A stretch of DNA of 64,000 nt from CAZFDT01 sp964518335 (GCA_964518335.1 CAZFDT010000009.1:40343-104342); one strand, 5' to 3'. Shown: positions 16,063 to 25,248, counted from the stretch's first letter. Notes: a model not told the origin generated them from the sequence alone. Numbers and translations are program-made.

Positions 16063-17640
16063 TTACGCGCCGGTTCGGCCCCATCCGCCGCCGCCGGGGG
16101 TTTCCACCGTGAGTCGCGTACCCGGCTCGACGCGCAGCGAGCACTTGGCGGGCAGCTCTCTCGCCGCGCCCTCAGGCGTGGTGAGCATGTTACGGCCGGT
16201 AGCGCCGGGCTCGCCGCCCTGCAGACCGTAAGGCCCGTGCCGGCGCCGCTCGGTCAGCAGCGTGACCTCGGCCGGCGCCTCGATCACGTAACTGCGTACC
16301 ACGCCGTCGCCGCCGCGATGTCGGCCGGCACGACCGGGCTGCGGTTCACGACCGGGAGCGCCGCCCGAGCGGTCGCGCATGGCGTAGCGCTCGACGCGGA
16401 AGGGGTAGGCGTGCTCGAGGGCCTCGACGGGCGTGTTGAGCGTGTTGGTCATGTGCGTGTGGATGGCCGAGGCCCCGTCGCCGTCGGGTCCGGCGCCGGC
16501 GCCGCCGGCGATGGTCTCGTAATAAGCGAAGCTCGCGGGGACGAGCCCGCCGATGAGCAGGTTGTTCATGCTGCCGCAACTCGCCGCGGGGATGCGATCG
16601 GGCATGGCCTGCGCCAGCGCGCCCAGAACCACATCGACGATGCGCTGGCTCGTTTCGACGTTGCCCCCGGCCACTGCAGCGGGATAGCGGGCATCGACGA
16701 TGCTGCCGGGGCGGGTGACGATACGCACCGGTCGCAGCACGCCGCTGTTGCTGGGCAGGTCGCCCGGGCCCAGGCAGCGCAGGACGTACATCACGGCCGA
16801 GACCGCGATGGCCCGCACGGCGTTGACCGGCCCGGCGACCTGGTCGTCGCTGGCGGACAGGTCCACTGCAGCCTCTTCGCCCTCGATGTGAAGCGTGCAG
16901 CGGAGGGCGATGTCGCGCCGGCCGCAGCCGTCGTCGTCGAGCACGTCCTCGAAGCGGTACGTGCCATCGGCAATGGCGGCGATGACGCCGCGGATGCATC
17001 GCTCGGTGTAGTGCTGCAGGGCGTCGCCGAAGCCGGCGACGGTGTCCGGCCCGTGACGGCGGCACAGCTCGCGCAGGCGATCGACGCCGCAGCGCACCGC
17101 CGCGAGCTGGGCCAGCAGGTCGCCGCGGCGCTCGGCGGGCGTGCGACTGGCGCGGCAGATGGCGTCGAGGACGCCGTCGCTGACGCGCGTCGGGCCCAGG
17201 CGATAGCCTTCGTCGTCGATGTGCGTGCCGATGGGCAGCGAGCCGGCGGTCTTGCCGCCCACGTCGGCGTGATGGGCGCGCGAGGCGACGAAGAAGCGCC
17301 GGCCATCGAGCACACACGCGGCGACGACGGTGATGTCCGGCAGGTGCGTGCCGCCGGCGAATGGATCGTTGAGGATGAAGCGATCGCCGTCCCCTATCGA
17401 GTCGAACGCCGCCAGGCACGCCTGCACCGACAGCGGCGCCGAGCCCAGGTGAACGGGGATATGCGCCGCATGGGCGATCATGTCGCCCTGGGCGTCGAAG
17501 AGCGCGCAGGAGAAATCGCGGCGCTCCTTGATGTTGGGCGAGTAGGCCGACCGCATGAGGCGCTGGCCCATCTCCTCGGCGATGGCGGCGAAGAGGTGGC
17601 GGAAGACCTCCAGCCCGATGGGGTCGTCGTAGCGGTTCAC
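16063..17640 (-). CDS. hyuB: hydantoinase B / oxoprolinase beta-type subunit
   Basis: Subunit B of an ATP-dependent hydantoinase, 5-oxoprolinase or acetone-carboxylase-type enzyme; 525 aa. Family landmarks: RSAYSPNIKERRDFSCALFD near the start, FILNDPFAGGTHLPDI, HHADVGG, NVETSQRIVD and the C-terminal RGGDGVVR and GGGGWG. The GTG start at 17640 overlaps the hyuA stop (GTGA), so the two subunits are coupled. The stretch before RGGDG (GGAPGREPQPGRAG) is longer than usual. The substrate cannot be told from sequence. Confidence 0.9.
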   Translation of the reverse strand: MNRYDDPIGLEVFRHLFAAIAEEMGQRLMRSAYSPNIKERRDFSCALFDAQGDMIAHAAHIPVHLGSAPLSVQACLAAFDSIGDGDRFILNDPFAGGTHLPDITVVAACVLDGRRFFVASRAHHADVGGKTAGSLPIGTHIDDEGYRLGPTRVSDGVLDAICRASRTPAERRGDLLAQLAAVRCGVDRLRELCRRHGPDTVAGFGDALQHYTERCIRGVIAAIADGTYRFEDVLDDDGCGRRDIALRCTLHIEGEEAAVDLSASDDQVAGPVNAVRAIAVSAVMYVLRCLGPGDLPSNSGVLRPVRIVTRPGSIVDARYPAAVAGGNVETSQRIVDVVLGALAQAMPDRIPAASCGSMNNLLIGGLVPASFAYYETIAGGAGAGPDGDGASAIHTHMTNTLNTPVEALEHAYPFRVERYAMRDRSGGAPGREPQPGRAGRHRGGDGVVRSYVIEAPAEVTLLTERRRHGPYGLQGGEPGATGRNMLTTPEGAARELPAKCSLRVEPGTRLTVETPGGGGWGRTGA

Positions 17641-19616
17641 GGCAACGCCCCCGGCTCGATGAGCAGTTGCCCGGTGTCGTGGACGGTGAGGCGCCAGCCG
17701 GCGGGCACGAGGGTGGTGGCGCTGAGTTCGGTGACGATGCGCGGGCCGGCGAGCATGTCGCCGGGGCCCAGGTCGTCGCGGGAGATCACGCGGTGCGACA
17801 CGGCCGCGTCGCGCCGCGGCGGGGAGGGCCACTGCAGCGATGGCGCGGGGCCGACGGCCACGAGCCGGGCCGCGACGACCTCGATCGCGCGGTCGGGCGC
17901 GACATAGCCGTAGAGCCGCCCGTGCTCGGCGGCGAAAGCGTCGAGCGTGCGATCGTCCAGCGGCACGGTCAGCTCGAACGACTGCCCGGCATAGCGCAGG
18001 TCCACGCCTGGCTCGAAGCGCCGATGCGACGTGGGCACGCCGTCGGCATCCAGCGCCGCCTCGCCGAGCCTGCGCAGTTCCTCCATCACCTGCGACAGCC
18101 GCGGCGACGCCACCGGCCGGCCAGGCTCCACGCGCGTCATCACGGCGTGCGAAAACGCGTAGCGCGGCGGGGCCGTGAGCATGCCCAACGCGCTGAGCAG
18201 GCCCGGATGCACCGGCACGAGCACGCGGCGCATGCCCAGCATCGCCGCCAGACGGCAGGCGTGCAGCCCGCCCGCGCCGCCGAAGGGCACGAGCGTGCAG
18301 TCGCGCGCGTCGTGGCCCCGCTGCACGCTGATGCGCTGGATCGCCCGGGCCATCGTGGCGTCGGCGACGCGCAGGATGCCCTCGGCCGCGCGCTCGACGC
18401 TCGACCCCAGGCGCTGGGCCACTGCAGCGACCGCCCGCCGCGCCGCCGCCTCGTCAAGGCGCAGATCGCCCCCCAGTGGACGGTCGGCCGGCAGATGCCC
18501 CAGGACCACATGCGCGTCGGTCACCGTCGCCGTAAGCTGCGCGCCCTGACGCCCGTAGCACGCCGGGCCCGGGTCCGCGCCCGCTGACTGCGGTCCCACG
18601 CGCAGCGCCCCGCCGCCATCGAGCCAGGCGATCGAACCGCCCCCGGCCCCCACCGTGTGAATGTCGATGATCGGCAGCCGCACCGGCAGCGAGCCGATCA
18701 CCGACTCGGTCGTGTAGCTCACCCGCCCCGTCGCGGCGTGGCACAGCGACACGTCGGTGCTCGTGCCGCCCATGTCCAGGCCGACGACGCGCTCGACCCC
18801 GGCGGCCTGCGCCATGGCCATGGCCCCCAGCACGCCGCCGGCGGGGCCCGACAGCATGGTCTGCACCGGCGACCGGCAGATCGCCTCGACCGGCAGCGCC
18901 CCGCCATCGGACGCCATGATGCGCAGCCCGCCCCCGCGTCCCGCCGGCGCCAGCGCCGCTTCGAGCTTCGACAGGTAGCGCACGATCGTCGGGGCCACGG
19001 CCGCGTTCGCCACGCACGTCGCCGCCCGCTCGTACTCGCGCAACTCCGGCAGCAGCTCGTGTGACACGGTGACAGGCACGTCCGGCATCGCCTGGCGCAG
19101 CGCCCGTGCGATCCGCCGTTCGTGCTCGGGGTTGGCGTAGCCGTGCAGCAGGCTCACTGCAACGGACTCGACGCCCAGCGCCGCCACGCGCCGCGCCGTC
19201 GCGGCCACGGCGGCGTCGGACAGCGGCGCGATCGCCGTGCCGTCGTGCCGCATCCGCTCGGGCACGCCCACGCAGCGATCGCGTGCCACCGGCGGATCGG
19301 GCCGCCGCGGGTGCAGGGCGTACAGGTCGGGCCGGTTCTGCCGCCCCAGGTGCAGCGTGTCCTCGAACCCGGCGGTGGTGACGAACGCCACCGCCGCGCC
19401 CTTGCCTTCGAGCAGGGCGTTGGTGGCCACCGTGGTGCCGTGGACCACTGCAGCACATTCGGCACTCGCGCCCAGCAGGACCGCCAGCCCCTCGATCACC
19501 GCGCGGGCGGGGTCGTCGGGCGTCGATAGCCTTTTGTGCGTGCGGAGGATCGTGCCGCGGTCATCGACGAGCACGAAGTCGGTGAAAGTCCCGCCCGTGT
19601 CGATGCCGACGCGCAT
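17637..19616 (-). CDS. hyuA: hydantoinase A / oxoprolinase alpha-type subunit
   Basis: ATP-binding subunit that works with HyuB on a cyclic amide or related substrate; 659 aa. N-terminal GIDTGGTFTDFVLVD is the ASKHA phosphate-binding motif. HGTTVATNALLEGKGA, LLSG-type MLSGPAGGVLGA, DMGGTSTDVSL and FGGAGGLHAC follow in family order. Start ATG at 19616 overlaps the stop of the PEP-CTERM protease gene (TGATG), an unexpected coupling. The enzyme is expected in the cytosol, whereas the upstream protease is exported. Confidence 0.92.
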   Translation of the reverse strand: MRVGIDTGGTFTDFVLVDDRGTILRTHKRLSTPDDPARAVIEGLAVLLGASAECAAVVHGTTVATNALLEGKGAAVAFVTTAGFEDTLHLGRQNRPDLYALHPRRPDPPVARDRCVGVPERMRHDGTAIAPLSDAAVAATARRVAALGVESVAVSLLHGYANPEHERRIARALRQAMPDVPVTVSHELLPELREYERAATCVANAAVAPTIVRYLSKLEAALAPAGRGGGLRIMASDGGALPVEAICRSPVQTMLSGPAGGVLGAMAMAQAAGVERVVGLDMGGTSTDVSLCHAATGRVSYTTESVIGSLPVRLPIIDIHTVGAGGGSIAWLDGGGALRVGPQSAGADPGPACYGRQGAQLTATVTDAHVVLGHLPADRPLGGDLRLDEAAARRAVAAVAQRLGSSVERAAEGILRVADATMARAIQRISVQRGHDARDCTLVPFGGAGGLHACRLAAMLGMRRVLVPVHPGLLSALGMLTAPPRYAFSHAVMTRVEPGRPVASPRLSQVMEELRRLGEAALDADGVPTSHRRFEPGVDLRYAGQSFELTVPLDDRTLDAFAAEHGRLYGYVAPDRAIEVVAARLVAVGPAPSLQWPSPPRRDAAVSHRVISRDDLGPGDMLAGPRIVTELSATTLVPAGWRLTVHDTGQLLIEPGALP

Positions 19617-20680
19617 CAGCGGGCGTGGCGACGGCGGCGGGCCAGCAGCAGTGAGCCCAGGCCCAGCAGCACGGCCGTGGTCGGCTCGGGCACGCTCGAC
19701 ACGCCATCCATCCACAGCAGCGGCGCGACGGGAGCGCCCTTCCACGTCTGCTGCATGCCCGCGGCGATGTTGCCCGTCGGCAGCGGGTTGTTGGGGTCGC
19801 CAAACTTGCCCGGCCGGTTGCGCATCAGGTCGCGTTGCGTCTTCTGAATCCACTTGTGCCACTTCTGCACGCGGGTGAACCCGGCATAGTCGCGGAACGT
19901 GGCGTCGGCGATGCCGTCTTCGAGGGCGATGATGAAGGACGTGACGCCGACGAGGGTGTCGCCGACGAACAGGCCGCCGCCGCTGTCGCCGGGCGCCGCC
20001 ATGTATTCGAGGGCCAGCGGGTAGTCGTTCTTGGGGTTGACGATGATCTGGTTGGGTCCGTCGAAGTCGTAGAGCAGCACGCGCTTCTTGGGGCCTTCGA
20101 TGAAGTCGATGATGTTCTCACCGACGCGCTTGGTTCCGGCGGGGGTGAAGTAGCCGAACGTGCCGTTGCCGCCGGCGCCGAACCCGGCGGTGGAGGCCTT
20201 CTTGCCCTGCTCGTTGCCGCCGCGCGCGAGCTTGGCGGCCTTGACATTGGTGACGGGCCGGTCGAGCTTGACCAGCGCCAGGTCCACGCCCTTGGTGAGG
20301 TTGGTTCCGTTCCACTGCGGATGGATCGCCCACTTCTGGGCGGTGTAGTTTTTTCCGCCGATCTCGATGTTGGCGCCGGTGAGCGAGCCGAGTCCGGGGC
20401 TGAGCACGCAGTGGCCTGCGGTGAGCATGATGCGCGGGCTGATGAGCACGCCCGAGCAGATGCCCGCGCCCTCGGTGCCGAAGATGTTCATCAGGCCGAC
20501 GTTCTTGTACTCGCGCTGGCCCTTCTGCAGATGCCAGTAGTCGTGGGTCTCGGTTCGCGCGACCCCCGCCTGCGTCGTCGCCGACGCCGCCAGGAGCATC
20601 AGCGTCGCCATCCACGTGACCGACCACGTCAACCGACCTCCGCGGCGACGAACCTGCTGAGCCTGCGCGTGATTAGGCAT
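19616..20680 (-). CDS. trypsin-like serine protease with PEP-CTERM signal
   Basis: Exported S1-type protease, 354 aa. A signal peptide (about residues 15-38) precedes the protease domain with the complete triad: His90 in LTAGHC, Asp133 in GVDLALVKL and Ser233 in PGDSGGGLF. A PEP-CTERM sorting signal closes the protein (VPEPTTAVLLGLGSLLLARR), so it should be handed to an exosortase. Start chosen at the ATG 20680, just before the basic N-region. First gene of the hyuAB run. Confidence 0.88.
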   Translation of the reverse strand: MPNHAQAQQVRRRGGRLTWSVTWMATLMLLAASATTQAGVARTETHDYWHLQKGQREYKNVGLMNIFGTEGAGICSGVLISPRIMLTAGHCVLSPGLGSLTGANIEIGGKNYTAQKWAIHPQWNGTNLTKGVDLALVKLDRPVTNVKAAKLARGGNEQGKKASTAGFGAGGNGTFGYFTPAGTKRVGENIIDFIEGPKKRVLLYDFDGPNQIIVNPKNDYPLALEYMAAPGDSGGGLFVGDTLVGVTSFIIALEDGIADATFRDYAGFTRVQKWHKWIQKTQRDLMRNRPGKFGDPNNPLPTGNIAAGMQQTWKGAPVAPLLWMDGVSSVPEPTTAVLLGLGSLLLARRRRHAR

Positions 20681-20785
20681 GTCGTATCCCACCGTCACAA
20701 AGGGCTTGTCGGCCCGACAGCACAAACCCACCGTAAGTGCAGCCGGGATCAGACAGATAGGATCGCCCATCCCCGCCCCCTTGTC

Positions 20786-20855
20786 AATGCCCGCCTGCCG
20801 CCCGCCCTGCCCCCGCCTGCTGCCCACCTGCCGCCCCCCCTGCCGCCGCACCCCG
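20786..20855. repeat. C-rich imperfect tandem repeat
   Basis: About 70 nt of near-uniform CCCGCCTGC / CCTGCCGCCC units with almost no G runs on the plus strand, in the region between the divergent protease and fdhA genes. It ends just upstream of the fdhA promoter. Possible i-motif/G4-forming or slippage-prone tract; no function is evident. Confidence 0.6.
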
Positions 20856-20857
20856 GG

Positions 20858-20886
20858 TTGCATTCCCACCTGCCGCGAGCCATACT
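20858..20886 (+). promoter_or_regulatory. predicted promoter for fdhA
   Basis: TTGCAT (20858-20863), 17-nt spacer and CATACT (20881-20886). Transcription would start near 20893, giving a leader of about 47 nt with a GAAAGGA ribosome-binding site before the ATG at 20940. Confidence 0.45.
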
Positions 20887-20939
20887 CATCGGCGTCAATT
20901 GCTGGATTGAGCTCACCTCTCGAACGAAAGGACGGAACC

Positions 20940-22145
20940 ATGGCGGACAAGAACAAGGGTGTGGTCTATCTGGGCCCAGGCAAGGTCGAGGTGCAGGACA
21001 TCGACTTTCCCAAGCTCGAACTCAAACACAAAGGCAACAATCGCAAGTGCGAGCACGGCGTGATCCTCAAGATCATCGCCACCAACATCTGCGGGTCCGA
21101 CCAGCACATGGTGCGCGGCCGCACCACCGCCCCGGCGGGCCTCGTCCTCGGCCACGAGATCACCGGCGAGGTCCTCGAGTGCGGCCGCGACGTCGAGTAC
21201 ATCAAGAAGGGCGACCTCGTGTCGGTCCCGTTCAACATCGCCTGCGGGCGCTGCCGCATGTGCAAGAGCGGCAACACCGGCGTGTGCCTCAACGTCAACC
21301 CCGCCCGCCCCGGCGCAGCCTACGGCTACGTCGATATGGGCGGCTGGATCGGCGGCCAGGCCCGCTACGTCATGGTCCCCTACGCCGACTTCAACCTGCT
21401 CAAGTTCCCCGATAAGGCTCAGGCCATGGAGAAGATGAAGGACCTCACGCTGCTGAGCGACATCTTCCCGACGGGCTATCACGGCGCCGTCACCGCGGGC
21501 GTCGGCCCCGGGTCGATCGTGTATGTCGCCGGCGCAGGCCCCGTCGGTCTCGCCTGCGCCCACGCCTGCCAACTGCTCGGAGCCGCGTGCGTCATCGTCG
21601 GCGACATGATCGACGACCGCCTCAAGCAGGCCCGCAAGTTCGGCTGTGAGACAGTGGACCTCAAGAAGAACGCCAGCCTCCCCGACATGATCGAGCAGAT
21701 CACCGGCGAGCCGGTCGTCGATTGCGCTGTCGATTGCGTCGGGTTCGAGGCGCACGGCACGGGCAAGGAAGCCGGCGAAGAGAAGCCCGCCACCGTGCTC
21801 AACCAGGTCATGCAGGTCACGCGCGTCGCTGGCGGCGTGGGCATCCCCGGCCTCTACGTCACCGAAGACCCCGGCGCCGTCACCGACGCGGCCAAGACCG
21901 GCAACCTGTCGATCCGCATCGGCCTGGGCTGGGCCAAGTCGCTGCACTTCACCACCGGCCAGTGCCCCGTGATGAAGTACCACCGCCAACTCATGAACGC
22001 CATCCTCTACGGCAAGGCGACGCCCGCCAAGGCCACCAACGTCACCGTCATCGGCCTCGAAGACGCCCCCAAGGGCTACAAGGACTTCGACAAGGGCGCC
22101 GCCAAAAAATTCGTCCTCGATCCGCACAGCGCCATCGCGGCATGA
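20940..22145 (+). CDS. fdhA: glutathione-independent formaldehyde dehydrogenase
   Basis: Zinc-dependent medium-chain dehydrogenase that oxidises formaldehyde with NAD(+) without glutathione; 401 aa, the family length. Catalytic zinc ligands Cys51 (ICGSDQH) and His72 (GHE) are present, as are the four structural-zinc cysteines 102, 105, 108 and 116. The dinucleotide-binding motif AGAGPVGLACAHAC and the long insertion typical of the Pseudomonas enzyme (CVGFEAHGTGKEAGEEKP) are clear. Monocistronic with its own promoter; the neighbours do not suggest a C1 pathway, so it may serve detoxification. Confidence 0.93.
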   Translation: MADKNKGVVYLGPGKVEVQDIDFPKLELKHKGNNRKCEHGVILKIIATNICGSDQHMVRGRTTAPAGLVLGHEITGEVLECGRDVEYIKKGDLVSVPFNIACGRCRMCKSGNTGVCLNVNPARPGAAYGYVDMGGWIGGQARYVMVPYADFNLLKFPDKAQAMEKMKDLTLLSDIFPTGYHGAVTAGVGPGSIVYVAGAGPVGLACAHACQLLGAACVIVGDMIDDRLKQARKFGCETVDLKKNASLPDMIEQITGEPVVDCAVDCVGFEAHGTGKEAGEEKPATVLNQVMQVTRVAGGVGIPGLYVTEDPGAVTDAAKTGNLSIRIGLGWAKSLHFTTGQCPVMKYHRQLMNAILYGKATPAKATNVTVIGLEDAPKGYKDFDKGAAKKFVLDPHSAIAA

Positions 22146-22214
22146 CCCGCGCACCGGCGGCGCGCAAGCTCTACGCCGGGGCGTTCATGTTGGGCCAGTG
22201 ACAGACGGGCGGCG

Positions 22215-23489
22215 TTACCGATGCCGGCGCTTGCGGCGTGGGGCGAGGATCATCGCCGCACCCAGGCCCATGAGCACGAGCACGCCCGGCTCGGGGACGG
22301 CGCGGCTGTTGAAGTCGAAGTACATCGTGCCGGTCATCGACCCGGCGTTGCGGAAGTCGAAGTGCACGTGGTCGATGAATCCGTCGGGGCCTTCTTCAAA
22401 CAGGGCGCCCATCCAGCCGGAGGTCAGGAAGTCGCTGCCGAAGATGAGGGGGATGTCCTCGTGGATATCGACGACGATCATGGTGACGCCGTTGAAAAGC
22501 GCCTGGTCGCCGGCCTCGCCGTCCATGGTCAGGCGGTCGAAGAAGACGAGGGGCGCTTCGATGGTGCCGCCGACGCCGCCGACTTCGATCGTGCCCAGGT
22601 CGATGAAGGGCACGAACACCTGCTCGTCCTCGATCAGCACATACTCGCCCAGGCCCAGTGCCACGGCCAGGTCGGGCGCGATCAGGGACAACTGCGCCCC
22701 CGTGTCGATGAGCATGTCGGTGGGAATGGTCACGGTCCCGTGCGTGATCGAGCCGGTGGCGAAGGGCAGGGGCGAGTTGGCCGGTGCGGGGTCGGGATCG
22801 TCCTCGTAGGGGAAGCTCTTGAAGTGAAGCGGCGCGGCGAAGCGCATGGCGGGGTCGGGCGCGGCGGGCACGCTGCTGCCAAACACGACGGGCGGGTAGA
22901 GCTTTTCGAGGAGGTCTTCGAGGTCCTCGAACCCGCCGGACCAGATGGTCATGTCCATGCTGGAGACGCGCCCGACCATGGCGGGCGTGCCGACGATGCC
23001 GGCGAACCCGCCGAAGTTGGCGTCGGGATTGACGAGCATGCGCGTGTCGGGCAGGCTGACGCTGGTGCCGCCGTCGGCGGCGACGAACAGGTCGTAGGGC
23101 GCGGAGAACTGCACGGGCGACGAGCCGCCGATGCCCTGCTCGAACACGATACCGTCGTCGAGGTCGGCCCCGGCGGCGGACAGCTCCATGTAGGCGTTCG
23201 TGGACTCGAAGAGATCCAGGTTCGTGAACGCCCCGCCGGCGATGAACACACCCGACGCCCCCGTGTCCAGCAGGAACGGCTGCGACCACACCGGCCCGAG
23301 ATTGGCGTCCGTCACCGGGTCGATCACGTTGAGCAACACCACCGGCTGGCTCAAGGCCAGGTCGTTGGCGGGGACCGTGACGCCGTCGCCGACGACGAAC
23401 GTCTGCTGCGCCACCGCCGCCGGGGCGACCATGGCCATGGCCATGGCGACAGCGACGGCGAACCTCCAACATGGTTTGTACATGGCCAT
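22215..23489 (-). CDS. PEP-CTERM protein with two retropepsin-like motifs
   Basis: Exported 424-aa protein. Signal peptide to about residue 28; C-terminal VPEPGVLVLMGLGA and PRRKRR form a PEP-CTERM signal. Two aspartic-protease-like motifs stand far apart in one chain: LLDTGASG (Asp75) and LIDTGAQLSL (Asp262), with IFGSDFL late in the second half. This layout resembles a fused dimer of retropepsin-like domains. Protease activity is inferred from the motifs only. Start taken at 23489 because GGGAG-like SD sequence lies upstream; the ATG two codons in is also possible. Confidence 0.78.
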   Translation of the reverse strand: MAMYKPCWRFAVAVAMAMAMVAPAAVAQQTFVVGDGVTVPANDLALSQPVVLLNVIDPVTDANLGPVWSQPFLLDTGASGVFIAGGAFTNLDLFESTNAYMELSAAGADLDDGIVFEQGIGGSSPVQFSAPYDLFVAADGGTSVSLPDTRMLVNPDANFGGFAGIVGTPAMVGRVSSMDMTIWSGGFEDLEDLLEKLYPPVVFGSSVPAAPDPAMRFAAPLHFKSFPYEDDPDPAPANSPLPFATGSITHGTVTIPTDMLIDTGAQLSLIAPDLAVALGLGEYVLIEDEQVFVPFIDLGTIEVGGVGGTIEAPLVFFDRLTMDGEAGDQALFNGVTMIVVDIHEDIPLIFGSDFLTSGWMGALFEEGPDGFIDHVHFDFRNAGSMTGTMYFDFNSRAVPEPGVLVLMGLGAAMILAPRRKRRHR

Positions 23490-23605
23490 CCAGCAAGCTC
23501 CCGGCCGGGACGAATCCGGAAGCCCACCCTCTCGGACCAAGATACCACACGATCCGCTGTTCGCCAAGGTTTTTCAGACCCACCGCGTCGGCCGGACACA
23601 GACCC

Positions 23606-23634
23606 TTGACCGGACGGCGTCGAGATGCTAACAT
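23606..23634 (+). promoter_or_regulatory. predicted sigma-70-type promoter for hflX
   Basis: TTGACC (23606-23611), exactly 17 nt, then TAACAT (23629-23634). This is the best canonical promoter seen in the window. Transcription would begin near 23641 and leave a GC-rich leader of about 190 nt before hflX. Confidence 0.6.
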
Positions 23635-23703
23635 TTAACGAACTTACGGGGTCGCCGCGCGCGCCGGGCGGGCGGGGTGGCGCCGCAAGCCAAAGGAGCA
23701 ATC

Positions 23704-23847
23704 GTGATCGGCTTGGCAATCATCCCGGCATCGCGTATCTGTTCGGGTGGTGCGGATGATGTGCGGATGGAACGGCGCACCAGTACGGGGCCAACCAGCG
23801 CGGGGCGGGGCAAACCCGCAGAATGGATCACCTATGGCACCCTTTGA
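23704..23847 (+). CDS. possible 47-aa upstream ORF in hflX leader
   Basis: A GTG at 23704 sits 5 nt after a strong AAGGAG ribosome-binding site (23693-23698), and the frame stays open for 47 codons. It ends at a TGA (23845-23847) just inside hflX, overlapping its start by 14 nt in another frame. The hflX ATG itself has only a weak site, so the small frame could couple or gate its translation. The peptide has no recognisable domain. It may be chance in GC-rich DNA. Confidence 0.35.
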   Translation: MIGLAIIPASRICSGGADDVRMERRTSTGPTSAGRGKPAEWITYGTL

Positions 23848-25234
23848 GGCCTCACGCGAAAAGCTGACTGTCGCCCGGGAACGGGCCATCCTGGTCGCGG
23901 CGATCCTGCCTGATGACGGGTCGGACCCGCACGACCCGCTGGGGGAGCTGCGCGCCCTGGCGGACACGGCCGGGGCGCAGGTGGTCGATACGCTGCTGCA
24001 GAACCGCAGCAAGCCGGACGCGGCGACGTTCATCGGCAAGGGCAAGGTCGAGGAGCTGGCCCAGATGGTCCGGGTCCACAAGGCCGACGTCATCATCTTC
24101 GAGAACGACCTGTCGCCGTCGCAGATCGGCAACATCGAGGAGGTGGTCGAGGCCAAGATCATCGACCGCAGCGAGCTGATCCTGGACATCTTCGCCCAGC
24201 GTGCCCGCACACACGAGGCCCGGCTGCAGGTCGAGCTGGCGCAACTCGAATACACCTACCCGCGGCTGACGGCGATGTGGTCGCACCTCGAGCGCATCGT
24301 CGGCGGCTCGCCCACGGGCATCGGCACCCGAGGCCCCGGTGAGCAGCAGCTCGAAATCGATCGCCGCATCGTCCAGCGCAAGAAAAGTCAGCTCCGCCGC
24401 GAGATCGCCCAGGTGCAGGCCCGCAAGACCCGCGAGGTCGCCGCCCGCAACAAGGAGTTTTTCACCGCCGGGCTGGTGGGCTACACCAACGCGGGCAAGA
24501 GCACGCTGTTCAACGCGCTCACCGACGGCAGTGCGTATGCCGACGACAAGCTTTTCGCCACGCTCAGCACGCGCACGCGGCGGTGGGACCTGCGTTCGGC
24601 CGTCGCCGGCAAGCGCCAAGGCCCGGCCGACCACGTCATGCTGTCGGACACGGTCGGGTTCGTGCGCGAGCTGCCCCACCACCTGGTGGCGTCGTTCAAG
24701 GCCACGCTCGAGGAGGCGATCCACAGCGACCTGTTGCTGGTGGTGCTCGACATTGCCGACCCGCGCTGCCGCCAGCAGCTCGACACGGTGACGCAGGTGC
24801 TCGAGGAGATCGGCGCGGGGGACCGGCCTCGCCTGCTGCTGCTCAACAAGACGGACCGGCTCGAACACAACGCCGACCTGCTCGCCTTCGAGCGCCTCCA
24901 CCCCGGCGCCATCCCCATCAGCGCCCGCACCGGGGCCGGGCTCGATCAGCTCACGGCCGCCGTGCGCGACTGCGCCCGCGGCGGCGACCGACGCTTGACC
25001 CTCGAACTGGCCATCGCCGACGGCAAGGCCATCAGCTTCCTCGAAACCCGCGCCACCGTTCATGGACGCGACTACGACGCCACCACCGGCCACGTCCACA
25101 TGACCATCACCATCGGAGACCGCCAATTCGACCAGCTCAAGTCCATGGGCACCACCGCCCGACTCGTCGAGGACGGCCAGACCGTTGCTCTCCACGACGT
25201 GGGGCGACCGGCGTGGGGAGCCAGACCCGCTTAA
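23834..25234 (+). CDS. hflX: ribosome-associated GTPase HflX
   Basis: GTPase that binds the large ribosomal subunit and rescues or splits stalled ribosomes; 466 aa. N-terminal HflX domain with FIGKGKVEEL and the glycine-rich linker GIGTRGPGEQQLEIDRR, then the G domain: G1 GYTNAGKST, G3 DTVGF, G4 NKTD and G5 ISARTG. The C-terminal DYDATTGHVHMTI extension is complete. The frame is open to 23747 but the residues before 23834 do not resemble the family. The stop codon lies inside a palindrome shared with the convergent gene. Confidence 0.95.
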   Translation: MAPFEASREKLTVARERAILVAAILPDDGSDPHDPLGELRALADTAGAQVVDTLLQNRSKPDAATFIGKGKVEELAQMVRVHKADVIIFENDLSPSQIGNIEEVVEAKIIDRSELILDIFAQRARTHEARLQVELAQLEYTYPRLTAMWSHLERIVGGSPTGIGTRGPGEQQLEIDRRIVQRKKSQLRREIAQVQARKTREVAARNKEFFTAGLVGYTNAGKSTLFNALTDGSAYADDKLFATLSTRTRRWDLRSAVAGKRQGPADHVMLSDTVGFVRELPHHLVASFKATLEEAIHSDLLLVVLDIADPRCRQQLDTVTQVLEEIGAGDRPRLLLLNKTDRLEHNADLLAFERLHPGAIPISARTGAGLDQLTAAVRDCARGGDRRLTLELAIADGKAISFLETRATVHGRDYDATTGHVHMTITIGDRQFDQLKSMGTTARLVEDGQTVALHDVGRPAWGARPA

Positions 25235-25243
25235 GCGGGTCTG
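25222..25243. terminator. bidirectional palindrome at hflX 3' end
   Basis: A perfect 22-nt palindrome (CAGACCCGCTT and its complement) spans the hflX stop codon and ends 6 nt before the convergent gene's stop. The stem is GC-rich but lacks a T-tract on both sides, so it probably works as a processing barrier or weak terminator for both transcripts. Confidence 0.5.
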
Positions 25244-25248
25244 CAGCT

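Noticed and set aside
23747..23833. Longer N-terminus for HflX from 23747
   Set aside because: The extra residues do not resemble the family, and the frame has no ribosome-binding site there.
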